64,000 bases of DNA from JAJTFA01 sp051715425 (GTDB lineage: Bacteria > Bacteroidota > Bacteroidia > UKL13-3): the NCBI GenBank assembly GCA_051715425.1, contig JBPXJS010000023.1:62001-126000 (forward strand), in the 5' to 3' direction. Position 1 is the first letter of the stretch. Every line of letters begins with the position of its first letter. Below the pieces are notes generated by a model. It ran no database searches and was not told where the DNA came from. It saw nothing but the letters and a program-made list of their open reading frames with translations. This document shows, piece by piece, positions 44,089 through 53,657 of this stretch. Made by a program: the position numbers and the translations under genes.

Positions 44089-44875
44089 TAGCGAATGTTT
44101 TAGGAATGCTGAAAACAATATCTTTCTTTTTTTCGAATACAAAATTGGAGAGTTCAAACTCACATTTCACATTTTTTTCTGCCCTGATGTTGATATTGAT
44201 ATGTGAAGGGTAGGCATAACCTTTGTGATAAACGGCCTCGTTATAATTGATGGTAAACTCCTTTGTTCCGCCCCGCTCTGTCACCTTAGTTTGCTGGGCA
44301 CGAAGGCTTTTAAGCTCATACCCTACAGATTGTGTTTGATTGGAAGGAAGGGCTTGTGTAATAAAAAGCTGTTGCAATACAGTGTCTGTTATAGTAGTCT
44401 GCAAATCGTGATTAAACGGGGCATTGCCTATTATAAGGTTTTGCAACTGGGTAAACGTGAGGGCAACGTTGCTCATTCTTTTGAGGTAATCGTAATTGGT
44501 AATAATGGCCTTGCGGTGCAACAGGTCGAGAATAACCAAAGAATCCGGTGTGGCCAGCACCCTTGCTACATTTAGCCCCAACACTGCGGAAACAGACATA
44601 AAAATATACTTGTCTTTTTCCAGGGTAATAATCACATCAAGATCTGCCTTCTGCTCCCCGTCATCGTATTTTAGTTTCCCCCTGTTGTTTATATAGGCAT
44701 AATCATTTCTGTTGAGTTCAATGCTTTTCAGTAATGTTTCAATGGCTGTGTTTTCATTAACGGCAACCTTTGCGGGCTCAACGGGTTGTGTGGTTGCCTT
44801 TTTGGTTTTACACGCACTAAATAAAACAACGGACCAAATAAGGGTAAAATAAAAAGCACCGGTTTTACTCCACAT
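44075..44875 (-). CDS. DUF4292-family lipoprotein
   Basis: A 266-residue lipoprotein with lipobox LFSACKTK. The mature part shows the beta-rich LolA/LolB-like layout of DUF4292: YAYINNRGKLKYDDGEQKADLDVIITLEKDKYIFMSVS, then the conserved VLATPDSLVILDLLHRKAI and a C-terminal strand series. That shape suggests handling of lipid or lipoproteins at the outer membrane, an inference only. It lies between the TPR gene (11-base overlap) and the EnvC gene (short overlap), the order usual in Bacteroidota. Confidence 0.88.
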   Translation of the reverse strand: MWSKTGAFYFTLIWSVVLFSACKTKKATTQPVEPAKVAVNENTAIETLLKSIELNRNDYAYINNRGKLKYDDGEQKADLDVIITLEKDKYIFMSVSAVLGLNVARVLATPDSLVILDLLHRKAIITNYDYLKRMSNVALTFTQLQNLIIGNAPFNHDLQTTITDTVLQQLFITQALPSNQTQSVGYELKSLRAQQTKVTERGGTKEFTINYNEAVYHKGYAYPSHININIRAEKNVKCEFELSNFVFEKKKDIVFSIPKTFAIVRP

Positions 44876-46580
44876 AACGCTGCTCTTTTATTTTTTGTTC
44901 GAGGGTGTTGTTTTCAGAACCCAGCTCTTTTGCACGTTTCCAGTTTTCAAGGGCTTTATCGGGTTGGTTTAGTTTAAACAATACATCGCCCAAATGCTCT
45001 ATCACTTCTGCATTGTTAGGTGATTTTTTTAGCGACTTCTCTATATACTCTCTGGCAAGATCGTACCTTTTTTGCTGAAACATAATCCAGCCATAAGTAT
45101 CAAGATAAGAGGCATTCTCCGGCTCCAGATCAATGCTGCGTTTCGACATCTCCTCTGCTTTATCCAGTTTGGTTTTGCGCAGGCTCAGAAAATAGGCATA
45201 GTTGTTCAGGGCATAAGCATTGTTTTTATCCAGCACCAGCGCCTTTTCATAAGCTGCATAACAGGCCGAATCGTTTTTCAGATAATGGTTGGCATCACCC
45301 AGGTTCGAATAAAGTTGTATCAACACCTCATCATTTCCTTCTGCCAGCTCAATGCCTTTTGTGGCGCTGCTTACTGCTTTTTCATATTCTTTAAGTTGCA
45401 GGCTTGCAATGGTGTGGTAGGCAAAAAACAACACTTCCATTGGAAAATATTCCATGGCATTTTCGCAATCTTTCTGCAGCATTTTATTGTCGCGCATTTC
45501 GCCACTGCAATAAATAATTTGCTGCCATGCCACAAGGGTATTTGGCTCAAACTCCACCGCATGGATATACTGCTCACGCGCTTCCTTAAACTTGTTATCC
45601 TGCACATACAAATCGCCTGTAACCATATATGCCGTTGCCTCCTGAGGGTTGGCACGGATAAAAGCCTCACACAATTCATAGCACTTTTTGCGGTGATCAT
45701 CAATACTTACATTGGCAATAAAGTTTACCAAAACAGAAAGTTTGGTTCTTACCTCTACATTGTTAGAGCCTATTCCCAGCAAGGTATGTTTGTACCAGTT
45801 TGCCCTGTCGTTTTTTCCGTTATAATAGTCGGCATAGGCAAAATGCGCAATGCCATTATCCGGCTCCAGTTGCAAAATTTTATCGTATAGCTTAAGTGCC
45901 TCTTCAGTTTTATTATTGGCCATATATAAATCGGCCAGCATGCCCAGATAGCGTGTTTCATTGGGCTTAAGCGCTATCAGCTTTTCAACTTCCTTAATGG
46001 CTTTGGGGAGCTTATTCTGTGCCAGGTAAATTTGTTCCTTCTGTTTCACCACGTCTTCATTTACGCCAATCAGTTTTTCAATTTGATCAAGCATTTTTAT
46101 GGCTGAAGAAAAATCACGTGCCATGGTAAACATATAGGCAGCATCGGTAAGATGGCCTACCTGATTCTCTCTTTTGCTTAGCAGAATATGTTGTTTCCCT
46201 GCCTCCTCATACTTTTTGCGGGCCTGATATATTTCGGCCAGCAGGTTTTGGTACCAGATATTCTTTTCATCAAGCTTTATGGCCTTGAGGATATTCTCTT
46301 CTGCATCGGCCATAAACCCCTTGCTGTAGTATACATCGGCAAGCATATAGTATACGGCTGCTTTCGTATCATCCAAATAAAGGCAGGCTTTAAACTGATT
46401 AATTGCCTCGTCATAATTGGCCAGCATTTTTTCCTTTGTTCCATTAAAGTAAGCTGCATCAAATTGCATTTGTTGTGCTTCACTTAATGGTTCTTTCTTT
46501 TTTTGCGCTAATGCCATTGCCGGAGCAATCAACAAAAGCAGCGACAGAAGGAGGATGATATGACGTTGGGTGTTTTTCAA
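44865..46580 (-). CDS. Periplasmic TPR-repeat protein
   Basis: A 571-residue protein with a signal peptide (QRHIILLLSLLLLIAPAMALAQ) and TPR repeats over nearly its full length, recognised by runs such as AVYYMLADVYYSKGFMADAE, ALKLYDKILQLEPDNGIAHF and YLDTYGWIMFQQKRYDLARE. TPR arrays bind partner proteins; the neighbours (DUF4292 lipoprotein, EnvC) suggest a scaffold in outer-envelope assembly. There is no lipobox or membrane anchor. It overlaps DUF4292 by 11 bases and follows the nucleotidyltransferase gene by 8. Confidence 0.92.
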   Translation of the reverse strand: MKNTQRHIILLLSLLLLIAPAMALAQKKKEPLSEAQQMQFDAAYFNGTKEKMLANYDEAINQFKACLYLDDTKAAVYYMLADVYYSKGFMADAEENILKAIKLDEKNIWYQNLLAEIYQARKKYEEAGKQHILLSKRENQVGHLTDAAYMFTMARDFSSAIKMLDQIEKLIGVNEDVVKQKEQIYLAQNKLPKAIKEVEKLIALKPNETRYLGMLADLYMANNKTEEALKLYDKILQLEPDNGIAHFAYADYYNGKNDRANWYKHTLLGIGSNNVEVRTKLSVLVNFIANVSIDDHRKKCYELCEAFIRANPQEATAYMVTGDLYVQDNKFKEAREQYIHAVEFEPNTLVAWQQIIYCSGEMRDNKMLQKDCENAMEYFPMEVLFFAYHTIASLQLKEYEKAVSSATKGIELAEGNDEVLIQLYSNLGDANHYLKNDSACYAAYEKALVLDKNNAYALNNYAYFLSLRKTKLDKAEEMSKRSIDLEPENASYLDTYGWIMFQQKRYDLAREYIEKSLKKSPNNAEVIEHLGDVLFKLNQPDKALENWKRAKELGSENNTLEQKIKEQRYVE

Positions 46581-46588
46581 TGGTTTGG

Positions 46589-47602
46589 TTATGCTATACA
46601 GGTGGTGAAGTCGCCAATGCTTAAATCTTTGGATTCTCCGTGGTATTCAACGTTGCTTCCAATCATGGCATTGTCTATCACTGCATTTTTAATAAGCGTA
46701 TTGTTCTGCACAATACAATTGCCAACTACCGCATTTTCAATTACACAGCCATCTCCAATGGAGGCGTATGGCCCAACTATGGAGCGGGTAATTTTTACAT
46801 TTTTACCAATATATGATGGTTGAATAATTACCGACTGGTTGGACTCCACGCTATCGTCAACCATTTTTACCCCGTCACTTTGCATATGGTGCAGCACTCT
46901 TCCGTTGGTGTAAACAGTGGAGTTTTTATTTCCGCAATCGAGCCACTCCTGAACTTTTCCGGGCTCAAATTTCAGCCCTTTCTGTTTCATGTTTTCCAGG
47001 GCATTGGTTAGCTGGTACTCTCCCTTTTCGCGGATATCATTATCAAGCAGATACTGCAACTCATTGCGCAAGTTTGCGCCATCTTTAAAATAATAAATTC
47101 CTATAATGGCCAGATCGCTAACAAAGGTTTGTGGTTTCTCTACAAAATCGGTAATTACACCATGGGCATCCAGCTTTACCACACCAAACTGGCGTGGGTC
47201 TTCTATCTGCTGCACCCAGATAATCCCATCCTTACTCCTGTCGAGCTTAAAGCCCGCTTTAAACAAGGTATCGGCAAAAACAACCAGAACATTACCCTCC
47301 AGTGATTCTTTGGCGCACATAATAGCATGTGCCGTTCCCAGGGCTTCACTTTGGTAGTAAATAGAGCCTTTTGCGCCTAATTTTTCAGCCACTTCAATCA
47401 GGCTTTTTTCTACTGCTTTGCCAAAACCTGGGTGTATGATATAAGCCACCTCCTCTATTCCTTCTCCGCATACTTCTTCCAGGTCTTCAATAATTTTCTG
47501 CACAATAGGTTTTCCTGCAACAGGAATCAGTGGTTTTGGGATTGTAAGGGTATGAGGCCTCATTCTTTTGCCCATGCCCGCCATTGGTACAATAATTCTC
47601 AT
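46589..47602 (-). CDS. Sugar nucleotidyltransferase with beta-helix C-terminus
   Basis: A 337-residue enzyme of the RmlA/GlmU class. The nucleotide-binding signature is AGMGKRMRPHTLTIPKPLIP at the N-terminus; the metal site is FADTLF, and VVKLDAHGVITDFVEKP completes the active site. The last ~90 residues form a left-handed beta-helix of hexapeptides (YIGKNVKITRSIVGPYASIG), often used for oligomerisation or an acyltransferase. Without full GlmU acetyltransferase motifs it is best read as a hexose-1-phosphate thymidylyl/uridylyl-transferase supplying sugars to the surface polysaccharide made with the adjacent flippase. Confidence 0.9.
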   Translation of the reverse strand: MRIIVPMAGMGKRMRPHTLTIPKPLIPVAGKPIVQKIIEDLEEVCGEGIEEVAYIIHPGFGKAVEKSLIEVAEKLGAKGSIYYQSEALGTAHAIMCAKESLEGNVLVVFADTLFKAGFKLDRSKDGIIWVQQIEDPRQFGVVKLDAHGVITDFVEKPQTFVSDLAIIGIYYFKDGANLRNELQYLLDNDIREKGEYQLTNALENMKQKGLKFEPGKVQEWLDCGNKNSTVYTNGRVLHHMQSDGVKMVDDSVESNQSVIIQPSYIGKNVKITRSIVGPYASIGDGCVIENAVVGNCIVQNNTLIKNAVIDNAMIGSNVEYHGESKDLSIGDFTTCIA

Positions 47603-47650
47603 CTTCTTGTTCTTTCTTATTCTGTTTGGCCAACCGGCCTGTTAGTTTAG

Positions 47651-48082
47651 TTATTTTCCTGTGCTGCCGTAGCCGCCTGCGCCACGTAATGTTTCTGAAA
47701 GCTGATCTGTTTGGTTCCAGCTTGCGCGGGCGTGTGGGGCAATAATCATTTGTGCTATCCTGTCGCCATTGTTTATTTCAAAAGGCTCATCACCCAGATT
47801 AATCAGCAACACCTTAATCTCACCCCGGTAATCTGCATCTATGGTGCCCGGTGAATTTAAAACCGTTACCCCATGTTTAAGAGCCAGGCCGCTGCGTGGC
47901 CTCACCTGCGCCTCAAATCCTTGCGGCAGTTCAATAAACAAACCGGTAGGTATAAGTGCACGTTGGCCTTTACCTAACATTATTTTCTCCTGTGTAAAAG
48001 CTCTTAAATCCATCCCCGCAGCATGTTCTGTTTCATATGCAGGCAGGGGATTTCCGGACTTGTTAATGATATTTATTTGCAT
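47651..48082 (-). CDS. dut: dUTP diphosphatase
   Basis: A trimeric dUTPase of 143 residues from the ATG at 48082 (MQINIINKSGNPLP); a GTG three codons earlier is less likely. All five motifs are present: GMDLRAF, RPRSGLALKHGV, GTIDADYRGEIKVLL, GDRIAQMII and the C-terminal GYGSTG that closes over the substrate. It removes dUTP and provides dUMP for thymidylate. Its place between the flippase and nucleotidyltransferase genes is common in Bacteroidota although no pathway link is known. Confidence 0.97.
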   Translation of the reverse strand: MQINIINKSGNPLPAYETEHAAGMDLRAFTQEKIMLGKGQRALIPTGLFIELPQGFEAQVRPRSGLALKHGVTVLNSPGTIDADYRGEIKVLLINLGDEPFEINNGDRIAQMIIAPHARASWNQTDQLSETLRGAGGYGSTGK

Positions 48083-48098
48083 CAGTTGCACACTGCTC

Positions 48099-49607
48099 TT
48101 AAGCTGGCGAAGTTAGTATTTTATTCCTTCTTTCAAACCAGAAGGCCACACCCAGAAAAAATACGAAAAGTGCTGTATTTAAAGCATATAAAAGGGTTTG
48201 CTGATCCCGAAAACGGTTTTGAACAAAAACAGAGGCTGCGTAAATTCCCAAGGCAAGCAAAATATAAGCCACCACCTTAACCGTATGATAAGGAATAGGA
48301 TAATATTTCATTCCCATTATATAGCAGATGATGGCCATACTTACATAACAAATTAAAGTAGCCCAGGCCGATCCGGTATAGCCCATTAATGGCACCAGAA
48401 TAATATTGGCGGTTATGGTAATAATGGCCCCGGCTATAGAAATTCCGGCTCCCTTATTGGTATGATCGGAGAGCTTATACCAGATGGAGAGGTTATAATA
48501 AATTCCCAGAAACATATTGGCAATAAGCAGTACGGGCACCACGTGCAAACCTCCCCAGAACTTTTCGTGAATGAAGTGTTTAAACACATCGAGGTAAAGG
48601 GTTACCAGCAGAAAAAGACTTAAACATACCAACACAAAATAATCCATTATTCTCGCATATACGTTTCGCTTATCGTCTGTTTTGGAGTGGTTAAAAAAGA
48701 AGGGTTCTGCGGCATAACGAAATGCCTGAATAAACAAACTCATTAAAATAGACAACTTATAATTGGCTCCGTATATCCCATTTGCTGCAAGGCCTTCCTG
48801 CGGATCAGTATAAAACCAGGAGATAATGGTTCTGTCAAGGGTTTCATTAATCATGCCGGCAAAACCAACCACCATTAACGGCAGCCCGTATACCAGCATC
48901 TCTTTCCACAATATGCGGTTAAAGGCACCTTTGGTAATGGCCAACAACTCTTTATACAACAGCGGAATAGTAATAACACTTGCCACCAGGTTCGATATAA
49001 AAATCATTCCCATATTTACCTGCCCCTCAAAAAATGGCAGCAAAATTCCTCTTGTTTCGTATATATGGGGGCACAACAGCAGAAAATAGAGGTTGAGCAG
49101 GATATTGATAAAAATATTTACGTTTTTAATAATGGCAAACCTCAGCGGTTTGTTTTGCTGCCTCAGGTATGCAAATGGTACGGCACTGATGGCATCAAGC
49201 CCGATGATCAGGGTAAAGTAGGTGATGTACTCCGGGTGATCAGGCAATTTAATAAGCCCGGCCAGTTGCTGCGAAAACAGGGAAAACACCGCCACAAAAA
49301 GCAAAGAACTGCCAATCAGCGACTTTAATGCCGTGCTGTATACATCCTCCGGTTTGGGGTGTTTGGAAGAAAACCTGAAAAAAGCCGTTTCCATTCCGTA
49401 GGTTAATAGCACATTAAAAAAGGTAACATAAGAATACATCAGGGTATTAACCCCATATTCTGCCGTGCTGAAAAGAGCGGTGTGAAGCGGTACCAGCAGG
49501 TAGTTTACAAAGCGGCCAACAATCTGGCTCAGCCCGTAAACTGCGGTTTGTGAAGCAAGTTTTTTAAGCGCACTCAATAGATTTTCACTTAACGATTCAA
49601 AGAACAT
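48099..49607 (-). CDS. Polysaccharide flippase (Wzx/MATE-like)
   Basis: A 502-residue membrane protein with about 14 helices, of the Wzx/MurJ/MATE group. The opening (KKLASQTAVYGLSQIVGRFVNYLLVPLHT) and the motif GMETAFFRFSSK are characteristic of this Bacteroidota flippase clade. It should move lipid-linked oligosaccharides across the inner membrane. The ATG at 49607 gives eleven residues before the conserved start; a downstream start cannot be excluded. It is the first gene of the dut-nucleotidyltransferase-TPR-DUF4292-EnvC block and is divergent from another TPR gene. Confidence 0.92.
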   Translation of the reverse strand: MFFESLSENLLSALKKLASQTAVYGLSQIVGRFVNYLLVPLHTALFSTAEYGVNTLMYSYVTFFNVLLTYGMETAFFRFSSKHPKPEDVYSTALKSLIGSSLLFVAVFSLFSQQLAGLIKLPDHPEYITYFTLIIGLDAISAVPFAYLRQQNKPLRFAIIKNVNIFINILLNLYFLLLCPHIYETRGILLPFFEGQVNMGMIFISNLVASVITIPLLYKELLAITKGAFNRILWKEMLVYGLPLMVVGFAGMINETLDRTIISWFYTDPQEGLAANGIYGANYKLSILMSLFIQAFRYAAEPFFFNHSKTDDKRNVYARIMDYFVLVCLSLFLLVTLYLDVFKHFIHEKFWGGLHVVPVLLIANMFLGIYYNLSIWYKLSDHTNKGAGISIAGAIITITANIILVPLMGYTGSAWATLICYVSMAIICYIMGMKYYPIPYHTVKVVAYILLALGIYAASVFVQNRFRDQQTLLYALNTALFVFFLGVAFWFERRNKILTSPA

Positions 49608-49673
49608 AAAATTATTTCAGCCAAAAATCGTTGCTTATACACAACATCACTTGCTTTGTCTATTTTCGCAACT

Positions 49674-51485
49674 ATGCGTAAGGCGTTATTTTTAATTGTT
49701 TTGGGTTTGTTCTCCTCCCTTCTGTTTGCCCAGCAAAAGGAAGAGCAACTTGCTGCGCAGTATTTCAGCAATAATGAGTTTGATAAAGCGGCCGACCTTT
49801 ACGAGAAACTGCTGAACAAAAGCACACAGGCCGGATACTACTACGAAAACCTGCTGAGCTGCTACTTTAAGCTAAGCCGTTTTGACGATGCGGAAAAAAT
49901 GGTTAAAAAGCAGCAACGCAGAAACAACGAGAATGCGTACTATGCCGTTGATCTGGGTTATGTTTTTAAAAAAGCGGGCAACACCGAAAAAGCCAAAAAA
50001 CACTGGGATGAGCTACTGAACAAGCTTAAACCATCGGAAGCTTATACCACTGAAACCGCCAATGCTTTTCAGAAAAGAGGGGAACCCGATTGGGCCATTA
50101 CCACTTACCAGCGTTCGCGCAAGCTGAATGGCAACAGCCTTACTCTTTTTGCTATTCCACTTGCTCAGTTATATGCCGAAAAGCACGAAACCAAACTGAT
50201 GTGCGATGAGTACCTGAATGCCCTGCAAAACAACCCATCCCTGCTTGAAGATATTGAAGGTTACCTGCAGCTTTATATAGAAAACGATGCCGAATACGCC
50301 ATTGTAAAATCATCCTTACTCAAAAAAAGCAAAGATTACCCGGGCAACGAAGTGTATAATGAAATGTTGATCTGGCTGTTTGTGCAGCGCAAAGATTTTG
50401 ATAATGCATTTGTACAGGCAAAAGGCCTGGATAAACGTTTTAAAGAAGAAGGCCGCAGGCTTATCGATCTGGGTTATATGGCCTCGGCCAATGAGAAGTT
50501 TGATGCCGCTGCTGCTATTTTTGCCTATATAGCAACGGCCTATGGAAAAGATAAACCTTATTATCTCAATGCCAGATCGGGCATGCTGGAAGCCAAAAAC
50601 AAAAAGATTTTTTTTACCGGAGTATATACCGAACCGGATCTGAAAACGCTCGAAACGGATTACCTCAGCTTTATACAGGAGTTTGGCCGCAACTATTTTA
50701 CGGCAACGGCCATGCGCGAACTGGCCAGGCTTAAGGCATACCACTTAAAAGATTATGCTGGCAGCATTGGCCTGTTTAAAGAACTTACAGAAATGCCCCG
50801 GCTTGATAATACGTTTAAGGCCGAGTGCAAGCTGGAGCTTGGCGATATTTATGTGCTGAAAGGAGAAGAGTGGGAAGGTATGCTGCTCTACGGCCAGGTT
50901 GATAAAGATTTTCTGGAGGACCCGCTTGGACAGGAAGCAAAATTCCGCAACGCCCGACTTTCCTATTATCTGGGTGAGTTTGAATGGGCACGTGCCCAAC
51001 TGGATGTATTAAAAACTGCCACCACTCAACTGATTGCAAATAATGCATTGGAGCTTTCGCTGTTGATACAAGATAATACACTGGACAGTATAGAGGATCC
51101 TTTGAAACTTTTTTCGAGGGCTGATCTCTATTATTTTCAGAACCTGAACGAGGCTGCTTTGTTATTGCTTGACAGTGTTAACCTCTTGTACCCCCGGCAC
51201 GCACTTGATGATGATATTTTGTATAAGCGTGCGCAAATATTTTTAAAGAAACGCGATTATGTAAAAGCCTGTTCTTACCTGGAACAGTTGATTAAGGAAC
51301 ATGGCACCGATATATTAGGCGATAACTCCTTATACAGCCTTGCTTACAACACGGAAGTTTATATTGGCGATAAAGAAAAAGCCAAAAAATTGTACGAACA
51401 ATTTATAGATACATACCCAGGTAGTTTTTTCTTAAACGAAGTACGCAAAAGGTACCGCGCTTTAAGAGGAGATGTAATTGAATAA
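49674..51485 (+). CDS. Secreted TPR-repeat protein
   Basis: About 603 residues from the ATG at 49674, which begins the signal peptide MRKALFLIVLGLFSSLLFAQ; a TTG six codons upstream is less likely. Repeats fill the rest: AAQYFSNNEFDKAADLYEKL, NLLSCYFKLSRFDDAEKMV, GYVFKKAGNTEKAKKHWDEL and, near the end, TYPGSFFLNEVRKRYRALRGD, the last like the YfiO/BamD type. It may serve in outer-envelope assembly, but no partner is evident. TATTTTCG, one base off the -7 consensus, ends 5 bases before the ATG. The TonB-like gene follows after 2 bases. Confidence 0.9.
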   Translation: MRKALFLIVLGLFSSLLFAQQKEEQLAAQYFSNNEFDKAADLYEKLLNKSTQAGYYYENLLSCYFKLSRFDDAEKMVKKQQRRNNENAYYAVDLGYVFKKAGNTEKAKKHWDELLNKLKPSEAYTTETANAFQKRGEPDWAITTYQRSRKLNGNSLTLFAIPLAQLYAEKHETKLMCDEYLNALQNNPSLLEDIEGYLQLYIENDAEYAIVKSSLLKKSKDYPGNEVYNEMLIWLFVQRKDFDNAFVQAKGLDKRFKEEGRRLIDLGYMASANEKFDAAAAIFAYIATAYGKDKPYYLNARSGMLEAKNKKIFFTGVYTEPDLKTLETDYLSFIQEFGRNYFTATAMRELARLKAYHLKDYAGSIGLFKELTEMPRLDNTFKAECKLELGDIYVLKGEEWEGMLLYGQVDKDFLEDPLGQEAKFRNARLSYYLGEFEWARAQLDVLKTATTQLIANNALELSLLIQDNTLDSIEDPLKLFSRADLYYFQNLNEAALLLLDSVNLLYPRHALDDDILYKRAQIFLKKRDYVKACSYLEQLIKEHGTDILGDNSLYSLAYNTEVYIGDKEKAKKLYEQFIDTYPGSFFLNEVRKRYRALRGDVIE

Positions 51486-51487
51486 AC

Positions 51488-52348
51488 TTGAAAAAGAGCT
51501 CTTTCATATTATCCTTTATTATTGGGTTTTCCCTCTTTGCACAGGCACAGAAAACAACCTATTTTGATAAAAACTGGAACCCTTGTCCAAAGGATTCTGC
51601 AAGGTATTATCGTTTGGCAGAGAAAAAAGATACGTTGTGGTTGGTGAGTGATTATTATATCACCAATGAGTTACAAATGAAAGGTTCCTACCTTGATGAT
51701 TCTTTAAAAAAAGCGCATGGTGTCTTTACTTATTACTATCGATCCGGACAGTTAAGCTCAAAAGGAGCTTACCAAAACAACCAGCGCAGAGGTTTGTGGC
51801 AAGGCTGGCACGAAACCGGAGAAAAATATTACGAAGGATCTGCCGATAGCGGTGTTTGGAATTACTGGTACCAAAGCGGTAAACCAGAGGGTGGTGGGCT
51901 CATGATAAAAGATAAAAGTGTTGGGGTTTGGAAATGGTATTATGAATCTGGCATCCTCAAGGGCGAGGAGGTGCATGAAAAAGGCAATGTGCTTACGGTT
52001 AAGTATTATGACCAAAAAGGCAAATGGCTTAAACAGATTAAATTCTACGAACAGGTTCCTGAGTTCAAGGGCGGCACCGAAAAACTAATGAAATTCATCA
52101 GCAAAAACATTCGTTATCCGGAGAAAGACAGAGCCAACAGTATTGAGGGGCGTGTAATTGCGCAATTTACCATCGATACCAAGGGCATACCTGTAGATGC
52201 AATAATCATTAAATCTGGAACACCGGATATGGATGCAGAGGTGTTAAGGGTTATTTCTATTATGCCAAAATGGAAACCCGGGTATCAACGGGGTAAGGAA
52301 GTGAATGTAAGGTTTACGCTTCCCATTACGTTTAAATTACCTGAATAG
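51488..52348 (+). CDS. MORN/YwqK-repeat protein with TonB C-terminal domain
   Basis: A 286-residue exported protein starting at TTG 51488 (signal KSSFILSFIIGFSLFAQAQ). Residues ~55-175 are MORN-like repeats of the YwqK type (HGVFTYYYRSGQL, RGLWQGWHETGEKYYEG, GVWKWYYESGILKGEE). Residues ~190-286 are a good TonB C-terminal domain (VPEFKGGTEKLMKFISKNIRYP, GRVIAQFTIDTKG, MPKWKPGYQRGKEVNVRFTLPI). Unlike true TonB there is no N-terminal membrane anchor with a Pro-rich linker. Its function may be docking to outer-membrane proteins; this is unproven. A diverged paralogue lies at 53658. Confidence 0.85.
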   Translation: MKKSSFILSFIIGFSLFAQAQKTTYFDKNWNPCPKDSARYYRLAEKKDTLWLVSDYYITNELQMKGSYLDDSLKKAHGVFTYYYRSGQLSSKGAYQNNQRRGLWQGWHETGEKYYEGSADSGVWNYWYQSGKPEGGGLMIKDKSVGVWKWYYESGILKGEEVHEKGNVLTVKYYDQKGKWLKQIKFYEQVPEFKGGTEKLMKFISKNIRYPEKDRANSIEGRVIAQFTIDTKGIPVDAIIIKSGTPDMDAEVLRVISIMPKWKPGYQRGKEVNVRFTLPITFKLPE

Positions 52349-52351
52349 CAC

Positions 52352-53248
52352 TTAATGTTTTAAAAACGAATATGCTCTTTTCAGTTTATCCTTAAACTTT
52401 TTTGCAGAGAATTCTTTTTCATCCGGCTCGGCTGTGTAGCCGCTAAATGGCTGGCCCAAATGCAAGTAAAACCTGAAAAAAGTAGAACTGGCAATTCCCC
52501 ATTTCTGAAGAAACTGCATATAGCCATTGTTTTTCTTTACACGCGAAACGCTTTTTGAAATAAAGTGGTAAACCCTGCTTTCTGATAAACCCTTATAATA
52601 ACGCACACCCACTTTCCAGAGTTTCATCATCATATCAGGATCGCTGCCAAGGCCTGGGGTAAACTCTACGCTTAACCCTCCAATTAATTGCCAGATATGT
52701 TTGTGCAGCAGCATGGGATACCAGTTTCCTCCTGTCCAGTTTTTAAACGGGATAGAGGCATATTCTTTTAGCAAACGTTCTTCTTCAAAATTCTCCACTC
52801 TGTCGCCATAATTGTATGGTGCTATTACAGAAGGGTTCGTGGTTTGTTTATGTTCTATAGCGGTGGCATTGATGCAGTAATAAATATGATCAAGCGTTTT
52901 TACCTCATCAAGCAAGGGTTTGTCCCATCCGGGGCAGTAGTATTTATCATCATCGGTAAGCAATAGCAGCGATGATGTGGCTAAAGCAGATGCAGCATTA
53001 AATGCATAACAAACTCCCACATTGGTTTTGCTGTGTGTATAGCTAAACCCCTGTTGTTTTACCCACTCCAGCGTTCCGTCAACTCCTTCGTTTACATGAA
53101 TAACGATCTCATGCTCAAAGGCGGAGTTTTTTTTGATACTGTTGATTAAACATTGCAGGTATGGCAGGTTATTCCATGTGGGAACCAGGATACTAAACAC
53201 CCCGTTGTTTTTTTGAGGTGCAGGATGAAAGGTAATTAACGGCTGCAT
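52352..53248 (-). CDS. Family 2 glycosyltransferase
   Basis: A 298-residue GT-A glycosyltransferase. Key parts: FSILVPTWNNLPYLQCLINS (nucleotide-binding N-terminus), HVNEGVDGTLEWV, and LLLTDDDKYYCPGWD with the metal-binding acidic triplet. A second half with GGLSVEFTPGLGSDPDMMMKLW follows the acceptor-side pattern of the family. No membrane segment. Neither the sugar nor the acceptor can be predicted, and the gene stands alone between two TonB/MORN paralogues. Its stop lies 3 bases from that of the convergent TonB-like gene. Confidence 0.88.
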   Translation of the reverse strand: MQPLITFHPAPQKNNGVFSILVPTWNNLPYLQCLINSIKKNSAFEHEIVIHVNEGVDGTLEWVKQQGFSYTHSKTNVGVCYAFNAASALATSSLLLLTDDDKYYCPGWDKPLLDEVKTLDHIYYCINATAIEHKQTTNPSVIAPYNYGDRVENFEEERLLKEYASIPFKNWTGGNWYPMLLHKHIWQLIGGLSVEFTPGLGSDPDMMMKLWKVGVRYYKGLSESRVYHFISKSVSRVKKNNGYMQFLQKWGIASSTFFRFYLHLGQPFSGYTAEPDEKEFSAKKFKDKLKRAYSFLKH

Positions 53249-53318
53249 GCGCCTGCAATTTATGCATTTGAAAAGGATGTTATAAAAAGATTTTATTTTG
53301 CACCCTTATTTAAGCTGC

Positions 53319-53630
53319 ATGATTATTTATAATGTAACCATCAATATTGAAGACGATGTGCATGATACCTGGCTGAAATGGATGCTGGATACGCATATTC
53401 CTGAGGTAATGCAAACCGGGTTGTTTATAACATACTCCATGGCCAAACTGCTCTCGCGCCAGCCCGATGAAACCGGAACAACTTACGTTATTCAGTATGA
53501 GGCAAAAAACATGGCAGACTATGAGTTGTATCAGGCCAATTTTGCCCCGGCATTGCAGGCCAAAACAAAGGCGTTGTTTGAAGGAAAGTTTGTAGCTTTT
53601 CGTTCGCTGATGGAGAAAATTGCCGGCTAA
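53319..53630 (+). CDS. DUF4286-family protein
   Basis: About 103 residues from the ATG at 53319 (MIIYNVTINIEDDVHDTWLKWM), the standard DUF4286 start; the frame is open seven codons further. Family features include HIPEVMQTGLFITYSMAKLL, TTYVIQYEAKNMADYELYQ and APALQAKTKALFEGKFVAFRS. It looks like a small ferredoxin-like alpha/beta protein similar to ABM-type domains, cytoplasmic, of unknown function. A near -7 box TTATTTTG ends 18 bases before the start. Confidence 0.9.
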   Translation: MIIYNVTINIEDDVHDTWLKWMLDTHIPEVMQTGLFITYSMAKLLSRQPDETGTTYVIQYEAKNMADYELYQANFAPALQAKTKALFEGKFVAFRSLMEKIAG

Positions 53631-53657
53631 AATTCCTGCTATTGAATAATCTATGAT

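Noticed and set aside
45072..45890. 272-codon open frame on the + strand opposite the TPR gene
   Set aside because: Composition is rich in Ile, His and Cys as expected from reverse reading of TPR codons; no family features.
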